A DNA stretch of 64,000 nucleotides, taken from Shewanella woodyi ATCC 51908. GTDB lineage: Bacteria > Pseudomonadota > Gammaproteobacteria > Enterobacterales > Shewanellaceae. The stretch spans positions 5,518,001 through 5,582,000 of the forward strand of contig NC_010506.1 of assembly GCF_000019525.1 (NCBI RefSeq), in the 5' to 3' direction. The notes beneath the pieces are model-generated. The model was not told the DNA's origin. It ran no database searches and saw only the letters and a list, made by a program, of their open reading frames with translations. The translations under genes and the position numbers were made by a program. Positions 54,106 to 63,588 of this stretch are shown piece after piece (position 1 is the first letter of the stretch; each line of letters opens with the position of its first letter).

Positions 54106-54475
54106 ATCCAGCTTACCTAAAATCCTCTCGAGCCACACTAGCGATGAGAGTATTGAGTGGCGTCTGCGCATCGATGCCGATCTGCCTTTTTTTAATGGCC
54201 ATTTTCCTGAGCAAGCCGTGCTTCCAGGTGTCACTCAACTCGATTGGGCTATTCGCATGGGTTGCCAGCACTTTGGCTACCCTAACGATGTAGCCACCTT
54301 AGAGGTGCTTAAGTTTCAACAACTGATGTTGCCAGACTCAGAGGTCACGCTGCAGATATCTCTAAACTCAGCAAAAACTAAGCTGATATTCAGCTATTTT
54401 GATGGTGATAAGCGTTTTGGTTCAGGGCGTATCGCCCTGAGTGCTACAAGTCTGGCTAAGGTAGAGATTCGCTGA
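54098..54475 (+). CDS. 3-hydroxyacyl-ACP dehydratase (aryl polyene operon)
   Basis: The start ATG 54098 (MIKSSLPKIL) overlaps the ligase stop by eight bases. The 125-residue protein has the FabZ-like hotdog motif FFNGHFPEQAVLPGVTQLDW. The catalytic His of GHFP is present, and an Asp replaces the usual Glu, as in APE dehydratases. It dehydrates the growing chain to make the conjugated double bonds. Overlaps the next gene by one base. Confidence 0.87.
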   Translation: MIKSSLPKILSSHTSDESIEWRLRIDADLPFFNGHFPEQAVLPGVTQLDWAIRMGCQHFGYPNDVATLEVLKFQQLMLPDSEVTLQISLNSAKTKLIFSYFDGDKRFGSGRIALSATSLAKVEIR

Positions 54476-56178
54476 TGTCACTGGCCTTAGTTATTCCCAA
54501 CTATAACCACAGAGTCGCGATTGAGCAGACCCTTCAGGCACTCGCTCATCTCAATCTCCCCTGCTACTTAGTTAATGATGGTAGCGACGATAAAACCTGC
54601 CATCTCCTGCTTGAGCTTGATGCCAAATACCCTTGGGTGACCTTAATTCACCACCCTTTTAACCGAGGTAAAGGAGCTGCGGTCACAACGGGACTAAGAG
54701 CGGCGTATCAAGATGGTTTTACTCATGCCCTGCAAGTCGATGCCGACGGTCAGCACAATTTAGATGATATTCCAGCCATGATAACTAAGTCTGAGCTACA
54801 TCCTCAGGCCTTGATCTCTGGATTGCCGCAATATGATGAATCAGTCCCTAAAGGTCGCTACTACGCTCGCTACCTCACCCATTTTTGGGTCTGGGTTGAA
54901 ACCTTAAGTTTCGATATTCAAGATTCTATGTGTGGCTTTCGCGTCTATCCTCTGGCGGCTACCGAGCACCTATTTCTAACCGAGTCCCTAGGTGAGCGCA
55001 TGGATTTCGATATCGAAATCTTAGTTCGTTTACATTGGCAAGGGGTTGAAGTACTCCACCTACCAACTCAGGTTATCTACCCAGAAGATGGTGTTAGCCA
55101 CTTCCAAGGGCTGTGGGACAATATTCGCATATCTAGCATGCACACTCGCCTAGTGTTTGGCATGTTAAGGCGCTTGCCCCAGAGAGTATTTAAACAGAAA
55201 GATAATCAACACTGGTCAAGGATCAGTGAACGCGGCAGTTATTGGGGGATCAAACTACTTGCTGCCAGCTATAAGCTAGGCGGTCATTGGCTTTGCCGCG
55301 CTATCATGTACCCAGTGATCTTCTACTTCTTCCTGACAGGTCGTCATGCCCGTGAAGCATCACAAACATTTCTTAAGCAGGTAAAGGCATTCGATCCAGA
55401 GCACCCTCAACTCCAAGAGGAGGTAAGCTGGCGTCACAGTCTTAAACATTTTATCACCTTTGGTAATGCCGCACTGGATAGAATTGATGCCTGGTGCGAT
55501 CGCATCCAGCTTAGCCAGATAGAGTTTCCCAACAGAGAGCTATTAGCAGAGCAACTCGAAGCGGGACAAGGTGCCGTGTTACTGGTTTCTCATTTAGGCA
55601 ACCTTGAACTGTGTCGCGCCATCTGTATTAATCAGAAGCAAGTTAAAGTGAATGTGATGGTTATGACTCAAAATGCGGAAAACTTTAATCGCGTTTTGAA
55701 GCAGTTAAACCCAGATAGTTCACTCAATCTGATCCAAGTGACTGAACTTGGACCAACAACCTCCATGCTATTGCAGCAGAAGGTGGAACAGGGTGAACTC
55801 GTTGTCATTGCCGGAGACAGAACCTCGACCAACACTCAGGGTCGTGTCGTTTACTCCCCCTTTATGGGCAAAGAAGCGCCCTTCCCTCAAGGCCCCTTTA
55901 TTCTTGCAGGTTTATTAGATTGCCCGGTTTATTTGATGTTCTGTCTAAGAGAGCAAGGGGTTTATCATGTCCATCTGGAAGCATTTTCAAACACATTAAA
56001 AGGGCCAAGAAAAGGCCGTATGCAAAGGCTCGAAGAAGCCGTCCATCACTACAGCGCACGACTCGAATATTATGCACGGCGAGAGCCACTGCAATGGTTT
56101 AATTTTTTTGATTTTTGGCATAAGGATTCAGAGATCCAGCGGACCAAACATCAGGGTGAAGATAGGACTGGTAAATAG
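54475..56178 (+). CDS. Glycosyltransferase family 2 / LPLAT acyltransferase fusion (aryl polyene operon)
   Basis: The 567-residue protein has an N-terminal GT2 domain (about 1-230; LALVIPNYNHRVAIEQTL, the sugar-nucleotide DxD-like DADGQ) and a C-terminal acyltransferase domain of the LpxL type (about 320-555, with SHLGNLELCRA and GDRTSTN). One polypeptide would both add a sugar and acylate it, anchoring the polyene. The ATG overlaps the previous stop (TGATG). Confidence 0.85.
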   Translation: MSLALVIPNYNHRVAIEQTLQALAHLNLPCYLVNDGSDDKTCHLLLELDAKYPWVTLIHHPFNRGKGAAVTTGLRAAYQDGFTHALQVDADGQHNLDDIPAMITKSELHPQALISGLPQYDESVPKGRYYARYLTHFWVWVETLSFDIQDSMCGFRVYPLAATEHLFLTESLGERMDFDIEILVRLHWQGVEVLHLPTQVIYPEDGVSHFQGLWDNIRISSMHTRLVFGMLRRLPQRVFKQKDNQHWSRISERGSYWGIKLLAASYKLGGHWLCRAIMYPVIFYFFLTGRHAREASQTFLKQVKAFDPEHPQLQEEVSWRHSLKHFITFGNAALDRIDAWCDRIQLSQIEFPNRELLAEQLEAGQGAVLLVSHLGNLELCRAICINQKQVKVNVMVMTQNAENFNRVLKQLNPDSSLNLIQVTELGPTTSMLLQQKVEQGELVVIAGDRTSTNTQGRVVYSPFMGKEAPFPQGPFILAGLLDCPVYLMFCLREQGVYHVHLEAFSNTLKGPRKGRMQRLEEAVHHYSARLEYYARREPLQWFNFFDFWHKDSEIQRTKHQGEDRTGK

Positions 56179-57741
56179 ATGACTCAGACGAACCAATCAA
56201 GCTCAAAGGATATGATTGTCCACTTTGGCCATAGGGCATTAAGCCTAGAAGATGTGGTTGCTGTTGCTAAGGGCGCTAAAGCAAAGCTTAAAGAGAGCAG
56301 TGATTATCAAAGCTATATTCAAAAAGGCGCAGACTTTATCGATAGCCTGCTCAGCGAAGAGGGCGTTGTTTATGGCGTCACCACAGGTTACGGCGATTCA
56401 TGCACTGTCACTGTTGGGCTCGATCTTGTCCATGAGTTGCCTTTGCACCTCACCCGCTTTCATGGCTGCGGTTTAGGCGAGATCCTCTCTCCGATGCAAT
56501 CACGTGCCGTTATGGCTTGCCGCTTAAGCTCACTAGCCGTAGGTAAATCTGGCGTAAGCTATGAGTTACTACAAAGAATTGAAACCTTACTAAACCTCAA
56601 TATCACACCTGTGATCCCCGAAGAGGGCTCAGTTGGCGCCAGCGGTGACCTAACCCCACTCTCCTATCTAGCCGCAGTGTTAGTGGGCGAGCGTGATGTG
56701 ATCTACCAAGGTAAACGTCAGCCAACGGCGGATGTCTATGCCGAGCTCAATATCACCCCATTAAAACTACGCCCTAAAGAGGGATTAGCTCTGATGAATG
56801 GCACAGCTGTGATGACGGCACTTGCTTGTTTAGCCTACGACAGAGCCCAATATTTGAGTCGATTGGCTAGCCGAATCACTGCCATGGCATCGCTAGCCTT
56901 AAAAGGTAACTCAAATCATTTCGATGATATCTTGTTTGCCGCTAAGCCCCATCCAGGACAAAACAAGATTGCCGCTTGGATACGTGAAGATCTCAATCAC
57001 CACGAGCACCCAAGAAACTCTGACAGATTACAGGACAGATATTCTATCCGCTGTGCACCGCATATTATCGGCGTGCTACAAGATGCGCTTCCCTTTATGC
57101 GTCAGTTTATTGAAACCGAGCTAAACAGTGCCAACGATAACCCCATCGTCGACGCCGAAGGGGAACATATCCTCCATGGCGGCCACTTCTATGGTGGTCA
57201 TATTGCATTTGTAATGGACTCGATGAAGAACACAGTTGCCAATATTGCCGACCTTATCGATCGTCAGATGGCATTAGTTATGGACCCTAAATTCAATAAC
57301 GGCCTTCCTGCGAACCTTTCCGGTTCAACTGGAGCAAGACAAGCGATCAACCACGGCTTTAAAGCGGTGCAGATTGGCGTCTCAGCATGGACGGCTGAAG
57401 CATTAAAAAATACCATGCCTGCCAGTGTTTTCTCTCGCTCTACTGAATGTCATAACCAAGACAAGGTCAGCATGGGCACCATAGCGGCTCGTGATTGTAT
57501 GCGAGTACTGCAACTGACAGAGCAAGTTGCGGCTGCAGCGTTATTAGCCATGTCACAGGGCATTAACCTGAGAATTGCACAAGGTGAGTTATGCCAATCA
57601 TCACTGACACCTTCCGTTGCTAAGACATTAGAGCAGGTTAAAGTGGATTTTGAACTACTTACCGAAGACAGACCCTTAGAGCCGATTTTGAGACAAACAG
57701 TCGATAAGATCCAACAAGGCCAATGGGAAGTCTGCTCATGA
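56179..57741 (+). CDS. MIO-type aromatic amino acid ammonia-lyase (HAL/TAL/PAL-like, aryl polyene operon)
   Basis: The 520-residue protein starts directly after the glycosyltransferase stop. It has the MIO-forming Ala154-Ser155-Gly156 in GSVGASGDLTPLSYLAAV, the catalytic-Tyr loop YGVTTGYGD and the conserved SANDNPIVDAEG. In this family the residues at the aligned selectivity pair set the substrate; here they read Phe94-His95 (LTRFHGCGLG), unlike His-Leu (Tyr), Phe-Leu (Phe) or Ser-His (His). The likely product is a cinnamate or coumarate starter. Overlaps the thioesterase start by four bases. Confidence 0.88.
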   Translation: MTQTNQSSSKDMIVHFGHRALSLEDVVAVAKGAKAKLKESSDYQSYIQKGADFIDSLLSEEGVVYGVTTGYGDSCTVTVGLDLVHELPLHLTRFHGCGLGEILSPMQSRAVMACRLSSLAVGKSGVSYELLQRIETLLNLNITPVIPEEGSVGASGDLTPLSYLAAVLVGERDVIYQGKRQPTADVYAELNITPLKLRPKEGLALMNGTAVMTALACLAYDRAQYLSRLASRITAMASLALKGNSNHFDDILFAAKPHPGQNKIAAWIREDLNHHEHPRNSDRLQDRYSIRCAPHIIGVLQDALPFMRQFIETELNSANDNPIVDAEGEHILHGGHFYGGHIAFVMDSMKNTVANIADLIDRQMALVMDPKFNNGLPANLSGSTGARQAINHGFKAVQIGVSAWTAEALKNTMPASVFSRSTECHNQDKVSMGTIAARDCMRVLQLTEQVAAAALLAMSQGINLRIAQGELCQSSLTPSVAKTLEQVKVDFELLTEDRPLEPILRQTVDKIQQGQWEVCS

Positions 57742-58202
57742 AGGCTTTGCTAACCACAGAGCTTGAGGTGTTAATCCCTTTCCATGATGTGGACTCCATG
57801 GGGATCACATGGCATGGCAACTATCTCAGGTATTTTGAGATGGCTCGCTGTAAGTTACTCGATGAGATCCAATATGGTTACCGTGAGATGAAAGCCTCTG
57901 GCTACTCATGGCCCATCATAGATCTGCAGGTGAAGTATGTGCAGCCCAGCACCTTCGATCAAAAGGTGAAAGTAATCGCCTCTCTAGTCGAGTGGGAAAA
58001 CCGCCTCAAGATCACTTATCAAGTCAGAGATTTAGAGAGCAATAAGAGGCTGACGAAGGGATATACCATACAAGCTGCCGTTGAGATGCCAAGTAATGAG
58101 ATGTGCTTCGTGACTCCTGATGTGTTCAGAGAGAAGATTGCGCATTTAACAGGTGAGAAAGTAAGTCTACATGCCGACATCAACAAGGACACTAGCCTAT
58201 GA
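57738..58202 (+). CDS. Hotdog thioesterase (aryl polyene operon)
   Basis: The start ATG 57738 overlaps the lyase stop. The 154-residue protein is a 4HBT-type thioesterase with FHDVDSMGITWHGNYLRYFE, in which the Asp of HDVD is in the catalytic position. It would release the finished polyene acid from ACP or recycle misprimed ACP. Overlaps the next gene by four bases. Confidence 0.85.
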   Translation: MKALLTTELEVLIPFHDVDSMGITWHGNYLRYFEMARCKLLDEIQYGYREMKASGYSWPIIDLQVKYVQPSTFDQKVKVIASLVEWENRLKITYQVRDLESNKRLTKGYTIQAAVEMPSNEMCFVTPDVFREKIAHLTGEKVSLHADINKDTSL

Positions 58203-59011
58203 TCTCAGCTTTTCGACCGCAACAGATAACAAACAGGCTGACAGGGCTTAAGCTAAACACAACTTTGCTTATCACCTTGTTAGCAGTGCTCTGTGTTCAA
58301 ACGGTACAATCTGCCTCATTTGATGCTCTTTTTGAATCAAGAGCTGACAATCAGCAGCTGGAAAAGCTAACGGATAGACTCGAGCTTGGTGAGAATGCCC
58401 AGGGGAAATTTACTCAATATCGCCAACTTAAAGTACTTAAAAAGCCCCTAATCAGTCATGGACAGTTTGCATTTGATTCAAGTTTGGGATTGGTATGGCA
58501 GCAGACTAGGCCATTTCCTTCGACATTAGTACTCAAGGATGGCGAGCTAATACAGATAGATAGCTCAGGTAATCGCCAAATTACTAAGGCCAGTGAAAGT
58601 CAGGGAGCTGGCGCCTTGGCTGAAACCATGCCCAAGCTATTAAAAGCACTGTTAAGCGGTGAAATAACAGCCCTAAATGATCAATTTAATCTCTATCTAA
58701 TACACTCCAAAGAGTCTACCACCAGCAGCTCCTTGCAGGTCAATGGCTGGCAGTTAGGCTTAGTGCCAAAAGATCCTTTAATGCTCAAAGTGATCCCTCA
58801 AATGGTACTTCAGGGGGAAAATCAGCTACGCAGCTTAACCCTGCTTAGTAGCAATGGTGATACCAGTCGCATCGAATTTGAACAGATAAATAGCGATCCT
58901 TTAGATGAGGAGATGAAGCAGCTTATCTCTCCACAATCAGTAATGGAACAAGCTAAGCCACTAGCATCACAAGATGGTCTACCAGAGCCAAAACCTAAGC
59001 AGAAACCATGA
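58199..59011 (+). CDS. LolA-like outer-membrane lipoprotein carrier (aryl polyene operon)
   Basis: The 270-residue protein has an N-terminal hydrophobic segment (LLITLLAVLCVQTVQSA) and a LolA-type domain (GKFTQYRQLKVLKKPLISHG, FPSTLVLKDGELI). It probably carries the polyene lipid across the periplasm, as expected in APE clusters. Coupled by overlap to both neighbours. Confidence 0.85.
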   Translation: MISAFRPQQITNRLTGLKLNTTLLITLLAVLCVQTVQSASFDALFESRADNQQLEKLTDRLELGENAQGKFTQYRQLKVLKKPLISHGQFAFDSSLGLVWQQTRPFPSTLVLKDGELIQIDSSGNRQITKASESQGAGALAETMPKLLKALLSGEITALNDQFNLYLIHSKESTTSSSLQVNGWQLGLVPKDPLMLKVIPQMVLQGENQLRSLTLLSSNGDTSRIEFEQINSDPLDEEMKQLISPQSVMEQAKPLASQDGLPEPKPKQKP

Positions 59012-61407
59012 TAGATAAGCTTGCCGTACGACTGAGCCAGTGCTCAGCTAAGCTCAAATTTTCACTTTGGTTACTGCTGCTCTGCTTAACCTTAATCACT
59101 GGGCTACAGCTTTGGCAAGGTGGAGCTAAGATCCAAAGTGATATCTTAGCTATGTTACCTAAAATACAGGAAGATCCCTTAACACAAACCGCATTAAATA
59201 GGGTGGATCAAGAGCTCTCCAATAGCATCTATCTAGCGTTACTATCTGACAGTGAGGCTCAGGCGGTTCTCGCCGCTCAAACCTTAATATCTAACCTTAA
59301 TAGCGATGAGAGAAACACTTTTACCCAAGTAAGAAGTGCAGATCTTAATCAAGCAGAAGCGCTAAACAGTTACTACTTCAACCATAGATTCAACCTGCTC
59401 ACCCCCACGCAAGAGGCGCTGCTTAATTCGAATAAACTGGACAGTTTAATTCTTCAAACTCAGCAGCAGCTCTACAATGCTTTTGGCTATGCAAACAGTG
59501 GACTTATCGCTAAAGATCCTCTGTTGTTATATCCCGCCAACCTACAGGCGATGGCACCTAAACAAACACTGAAAGTCCAGCAGGGAATTCTAATCGGCGT
59601 CCAGCATGCCAGTGATATACATACTCAAGATAAAGTCGCAGCGATAGTGATGGCCAAAGGCGTTGGCAGCGCGTTTAACCCCAATATTCAACAGCAACAG
59701 ATAAGCGTACTGCAACAGGCTTTCGATGAGATCCACCAGCAAGATGCCGATATAGAGATACTCAAAGCGGGCGCCCTGTTTCATGCAAGTGCTGCCACTC
59801 AAAGTGCTAAAACAGAGATATCCACCTTAGGAGTAGCCTCACTTATCGGGGTTAGTTTGTTAGTCTGGTTAGCATTTCGCTCTGTGATGCCACTGGCCAT
59901 CGCCCTGCTTACCATAAGCACAAGTCTGTTAATCGCCGTGGTTGCCACCTTAGCTATTTTTTCAGAGCTTCACCTATTAACCTTAGTGTTTGGTACTAGC
60001 CTTATTGGTATCGCCATCGACTATAGCTTTCACTTCTATTGTGAGCGGCTCACGCAACCTAAATCTAACGCAACACAAGTGATCCAACATATCTTTCCAG
60101 CGATCACCTTAGCCCTGATAACCAGCGTGCTTGCCTATTCAGGTATAGGACTTGCCCCCTTCCCGGGGATGCAACAGGTGGCCGTTTTTTGCGCCGCAGG
60201 GCTTATCGCTGCTTACTTAACTATTCTACTGGCCTACCCTCTTTTAGCATCGGGCAAACTGCCAGAACGCTCAGCGCCTCTAGAGTTTGCTGAACATTAC
60301 CTAAATACATTGAGCCGTTTTCAAGCCCAATTGAAGGGTAAAAAATCCCTACTTTTACTGATAGTGTTGATCACAATCGGCTCTCTAGGACTCACTAGAC
60401 TGACCACAGATGATGACATTCGAAATCTTCAGCAGAGTCCAGAGTCTCTACAGCTCGAGGAGCAACAACTAAGGGCAATGCTCAGTGGCGGTACCGATAA
60501 TCAATTCCTACTTGTCAGGGCTGACAGTGAAGAGTCACTTCTCCAATCCCTTGAGCAGCTAACACCTAGACTTAACAAGCTAATAGAAAAAGGGGTGATT
60601 GGTAATGCTTTTAGCCTGACAAGTTACCTGCCGAGTCAGCAGCAGCAAGCTCATAACTACCAGCTACAGGCAAAGATCTACCACAAACTCGACTATGTTT
60701 TGGACAACCTCGGGTTGGATGAAGCACTTCGCCCTGATCTCAAGCAGAGCTATAACCGAGCCGCAGGAAAATATATTGATGCCAGTTCCTTTATCAACTC
60801 AGATGCAGGTCAGCTGTTCGCTCCGCTTTGGATAGCAGCCGATGAACAACACGATGAGTTTGGTAGCATAGTCTTACTGGGGGGGATTACCGACCTGCCA
60901 ACTTTGGTTAAACTCTTTCCCCATGGTAGCGAGATACAACTTATCGATAAAGTCGGAGATATCTCTGATATTATGGGGAAATATCGAGAGTTAACCTTAA
61001 TCTTATTAGCCATCGCCATGACCATCGCAGCCGTGATATTCAGTAGCCGATTTAGCATTAAGCTAGCAGCTTTGGTCGTCGCAGTACCGGCACTTTCAGC
61101 CATATTAACCCTATCTCTACTTGGGTTAATCGGCTCGCCTCTGACTCTTTTTCATGCCTTGGCCCTAATACTTGTTTTCGGCATAGGCGTCGACTACAGC
61201 CTCTTCTTTGCGGAGTCTAAACAGCAGAGCAGAGGCGTGATGATGGCGGTCTTTATGTCGGCATGCTCGACAATTTTAGCATTCGGCTTGCTGGCATTTA
61301 GCAGCACACCCGCCATACACAACTTTGGACTCACACTCCTGTTAGGGATAGTCTTTACCTTTGCACTCTCCCCATTTATTCAAATTTTCACAAGGACCAT
61401 TAAGTGA
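59008..61407 (+). CDS. MMPL/RND-type exporter (aryl polyene operon)
   Basis: The 799-residue inner-membrane protein has two halves, each with a large periplasmic loop followed by five to six transmembrane segments (for example FGTSLIGIAIDYSFHFYCE and LVFGIGVDYSLFFAES, carrying paired Asp residues). MMPL proteins of APE clusters export the lipid product toward the outer membrane. The stop and the FAD enzyme ATG overlap (TGATG). Confidence 0.9.
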   Translation: MIDKLAVRLSQCSAKLKFSLWLLLLCLTLITGLQLWQGGAKIQSDILAMLPKIQEDPLTQTALNRVDQELSNSIYLALLSDSEAQAVLAAQTLISNLNSDERNTFTQVRSADLNQAEALNSYYFNHRFNLLTPTQEALLNSNKLDSLILQTQQQLYNAFGYANSGLIAKDPLLLYPANLQAMAPKQTLKVQQGILIGVQHASDIHTQDKVAAIVMAKGVGSAFNPNIQQQQISVLQQAFDEIHQQDADIEILKAGALFHASAATQSAKTEISTLGVASLIGVSLLVWLAFRSVMPLAIALLTISTSLLIAVVATLAIFSELHLLTLVFGTSLIGIAIDYSFHFYCERLTQPKSNATQVIQHIFPAITLALITSVLAYSGIGLAPFPGMQQVAVFCAAGLIAAYLTILLAYPLLASGKLPERSAPLEFAEHYLNTLSRFQAQLKGKKSLLLLIVLITIGSLGLTRLTTDDDIRNLQQSPESLQLEEQQLRAMLSGGTDNQFLLVRADSEESLLQSLEQLTPRLNKLIEKGVIGNAFSLTSYLPSQQQQAHNYQLQAKIYHKLDYVLDNLGLDEALRPDLKQSYNRAAGKYIDASSFINSDAGQLFAPLWIAADEQHDEFGSIVLLGGITDLPTLVKLFPHGSEIQLIDKVGDISDIMGKYRELTLILLAIAMTIAAVIFSSRFSIKLAALVVAVPALSAILTLSLLGLIGSPLTLFHALALILVFGIGVDYSLFFAESKQQSRGVMMAVFMSACSTILAFGLLAFSSTPAIHNFGLTLLLGIVFTFALSPFIQIFTRTIK

Positions 61408-62669
61408 TGCAAACAGCCTCAGCAACACAGGGCAAGCAAGCCGATATCGATGTTGTTATTATAGGTGCAGGACCATCGGGAAGCATCGCCGCTAGCCTGC
61501 TACATCAAGCGGGGAAACGAGTCGTGGTTATTGAGAAGCAACATTTCCCACGCTTCTCTATCGGTGAAAGTTTGCTCCCTTGCTGCATGCAGCTCATTGA
61601 AGAAGCCAATATGCTTGATGCCGTCAACGCTGCTGGATTTCAGTTTAAAAATGGCGCAGCTTTTCGCTATCGAGATCAATACATCAATTTCGATTTTACC
61701 GACAAGTTCACCCCAGGTCCGGGAACAACGTTTCAGGTAGAACGAGGCAACTTCGATAAATTACTAGCCGATACTGCCGCCGAGCAAGGGGTTGAGATCC
61801 GTTATGGTGAAACCGTTGAATCGGTCGATCTTAGCGCGGATCCCACGCTAAGCATTAGAGATGAAGCCGGTAAGCTTTACACTATTGAGGCTAAATACCT
61901 ACTCGATGCCAGTGGTTTTGGCCGTGTATTACCCAGATTACTCAATCTGGAAAAGCCCTCTAATTTAGCCAACCGCAGCGCAGTATTCACCCATATTCAG
62001 GATAATATTGGTGATAAAGAGGTCGATGGTAAGCCTTTCGATCGCAATAAGATCCTTGTGAGCGTTCACCCTAAAAACAGAGATATCTGGTACTGGTTAA
62101 TTCCCCTCAGTGAAGGCAAGTGCTCACTCGGCGTAGTGGGAGAGCCTCACCTGCTTAGTGGTCTGGAAGATAACTTAGAAGAGATGCTGTTGGATATGGT
62201 CAAACAGGAGCCCGGTCTAAACCAGCTACTGTCCGATGCAGAAGTACTTAGGGAGTGCGCCCTGCTAAAGGGATACTCCGCTAACGTCAGCACACTAGCA
62301 ACCGATAAGTTCGCTCTACTGGGTAATGCAGGTGAGTTTCTTGACCCCGTTTTCTCCTCTGGCGTAACCATTGCGATGCAATCAGCTTCAATGGCGGTTA
62401 AATGTATCGCCAGACAACTCAATGGTACTCCAGTTAACTGGGAGCAAGAGTACAGTATCCCACTAATGCGAGGTGTAGATACGTTCCGCACTTATGTTGA
62501 AGCTTGGTATGATGGACGCTTTCAAGATGTGATCTTCTATGATGATCCCGACAATAAGATTAAGCAGATGATCTGCTCTATCTTGGCAGGTTACGCATGG
62601 GATGAGAGCAATCCCTTTGTAAATGACTCAAGAAAACGCTTAAACCTGATAGTAGAGCTATGTAAATAA
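61407..62669 (+). CDS. FAD-dependent oxidoreductase, halogenase/geranylgeranyl reductase-like (aryl polyene operon)
   Basis: The start ATG 61407 overlaps the previous stop; GTG 61404 is also in frame. The 420-residue protein has the FAD-binding VVIIGAGPSGSIAASLL, the flavin motif GRVLPRLL region (DASGFG), and WYWLIPLS; the motif GNAGEFLDPVFSSGV is typical of tryptophan-halogenase-like flavoproteins. The Lys of a halogenase is not clearly seen, so it may be a monooxygenase or reductase that modifies the aryl head. Confidence 0.83.
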   Translation: MQTASATQGKQADIDVVIIGAGPSGSIAASLLHQAGKRVVVIEKQHFPRFSIGESLLPCCMQLIEEANMLDAVNAAGFQFKNGAAFRYRDQYINFDFTDKFTPGPGTTFQVERGNFDKLLADTAAEQGVEIRYGETVESVDLSADPTLSIRDEAGKLYTIEAKYLLDASGFGRVLPRLLNLEKPSNLANRSAVFTHIQDNIGDKEVDGKPFDRNKILVSVHPKNRDIWYWLIPLSEGKCSLGVVGEPHLLSGLEDNLEEMLLDMVKQEPGLNQLLSDAEVLRECALLKGYSANVSTLATDKFALLGNAGEFLDPVFSSGVTIAMQSASMAVKCIARQLNGTPVNWEQEYSIPLMRGVDTFRTYVEAWYDGRFQDVIFYDDPDNKIKQMICSILAGYAWDESNPFVNDSRKRLNLIVELCK

Positions 62670-62689
62670 ATCAGTTTACGCTAAATGGG

Positions 62690-62941
62690 ATGGTGGCTAT
62701 GAACGGAATAGATAAGGGACAAAAAAATAGCAAGAGTCATGGGCTAATCATGTTGGCTCTGCTACTTGTGCTGTCTCTATCTGCCTGTAGTCAGATGTTG
62801 ATGAGGCAGACCTGTGCCAGTTTAGCTATCACAAAGAGCGACTGCCTGGCCCCTTTACCAATATCAAATAAGCCAGAGACGGTAGAGTCTTTAGCCAATA
62901 AAAATACTAAAGAAAATAAGGACACAGAGAGCGAGTTATGA
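62690..62941 (+). CDS. Small lipoprotein, partial paralogue of the next gene product
   Basis: The 83-residue product (start at 62690, or 62699) has a lipobox (LSAC) and the motif MRQTCASLAITKSDCLAPLPI. The same pattern (QRQTCVALANEVNYCLAPIP) opens the next protein, but this one lacks the rest of the domain and ends in a Lys/Glu tail. It looks like a duplicated and shortened copy. Overlaps the next start by four bases. Confidence 0.7.
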   Translation: MVAMNGIDKGQKNSKSHGLIMLALLLVLSLSACSQMLMRQTCASLAITKSDCLAPLPISNKPETVESLANKNTKENKDTESEL

Positions 62942-63537
62942 TGAGCAAAACACGTCAGCGACGCATAAGATGGTCATACCTAATCTCACTCATCTTAATC
63001 CTATTTACCACGGCATGTAGCCATACTCTACAGAGACAGACCTGCGTCGCCTTGGCCAATGAAGTCAACTACTGCTTAGCGCCGATTCCAGCCAATAGCC
63101 AGATACACTCTCTCACTCAGCAGGTATCAATTGGCGTCGATGAAGAGCACCATGAGCTATTAACTCAGCTTGAGCTAGATAAACAGCAACTCACTCTAGT
63201 GGGCTTAGCGCCCTTAGGACAGGCCCTATTTACCTTAGTCTTCGATGGCAACACCCTGAGCAGCCAACAAAGCATGCTATTAGGTGATGAATTTAAAGCG
63301 GAATATCTGCTTGCGCTCATTCAATTAGCTTACTGGCCAACGGAGGACGTAAATTCATATTTACAGGGAGCAAGCCTAGTTAGCCAAGCCTGTGATGCAG
63401 CCAGATGTCGAACCATATATGCTAGCCAAAATGAGGAGATAATAGAGATAAGCTACGATCAAATCGATCCATGGAGAGCGGTGATAGAGCTTGCGATACC
63501 ACAGGCAAAATTTAAACTCAAAATAACCCCAATTTAA
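62938..63537 (+). CDS. DUF3261-family lipoprotein (aryl polyene operon)
   Basis: The 199-residue protein has a signal sequence with lipobox (TTAC) and a domain matching DUF3261, common in APE clusters: DEEHHELLTQLELDKQQLTL, GLAPLGQALFTLVFDG. Anchored in the outer membrane, it may accept the polyene lipid from the LolA-like carrier. The ATG overlaps the preceding stop. Confidence 0.8.
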   Translation: MMSKTRQRRIRWSYLISLILILFTTACSHTLQRQTCVALANEVNYCLAPIPANSQIHSLTQQVSIGVDEEHHELLTQLELDKQQLTLVGLAPLGQALFTLVFDGNTLSSQQSMLLGDEFKAEYLLALIQLAYWPTEDVNSYLQGASLVSQACDAARCRTIYASQNEEIIEISYDQIDPWRAVIELAIPQAKFKLKITPI

Positions 63538-63588
63538 TTTCGTTATCGGCATTCCCAGCCATAACGACCGACGTTTGATGAAGATATA

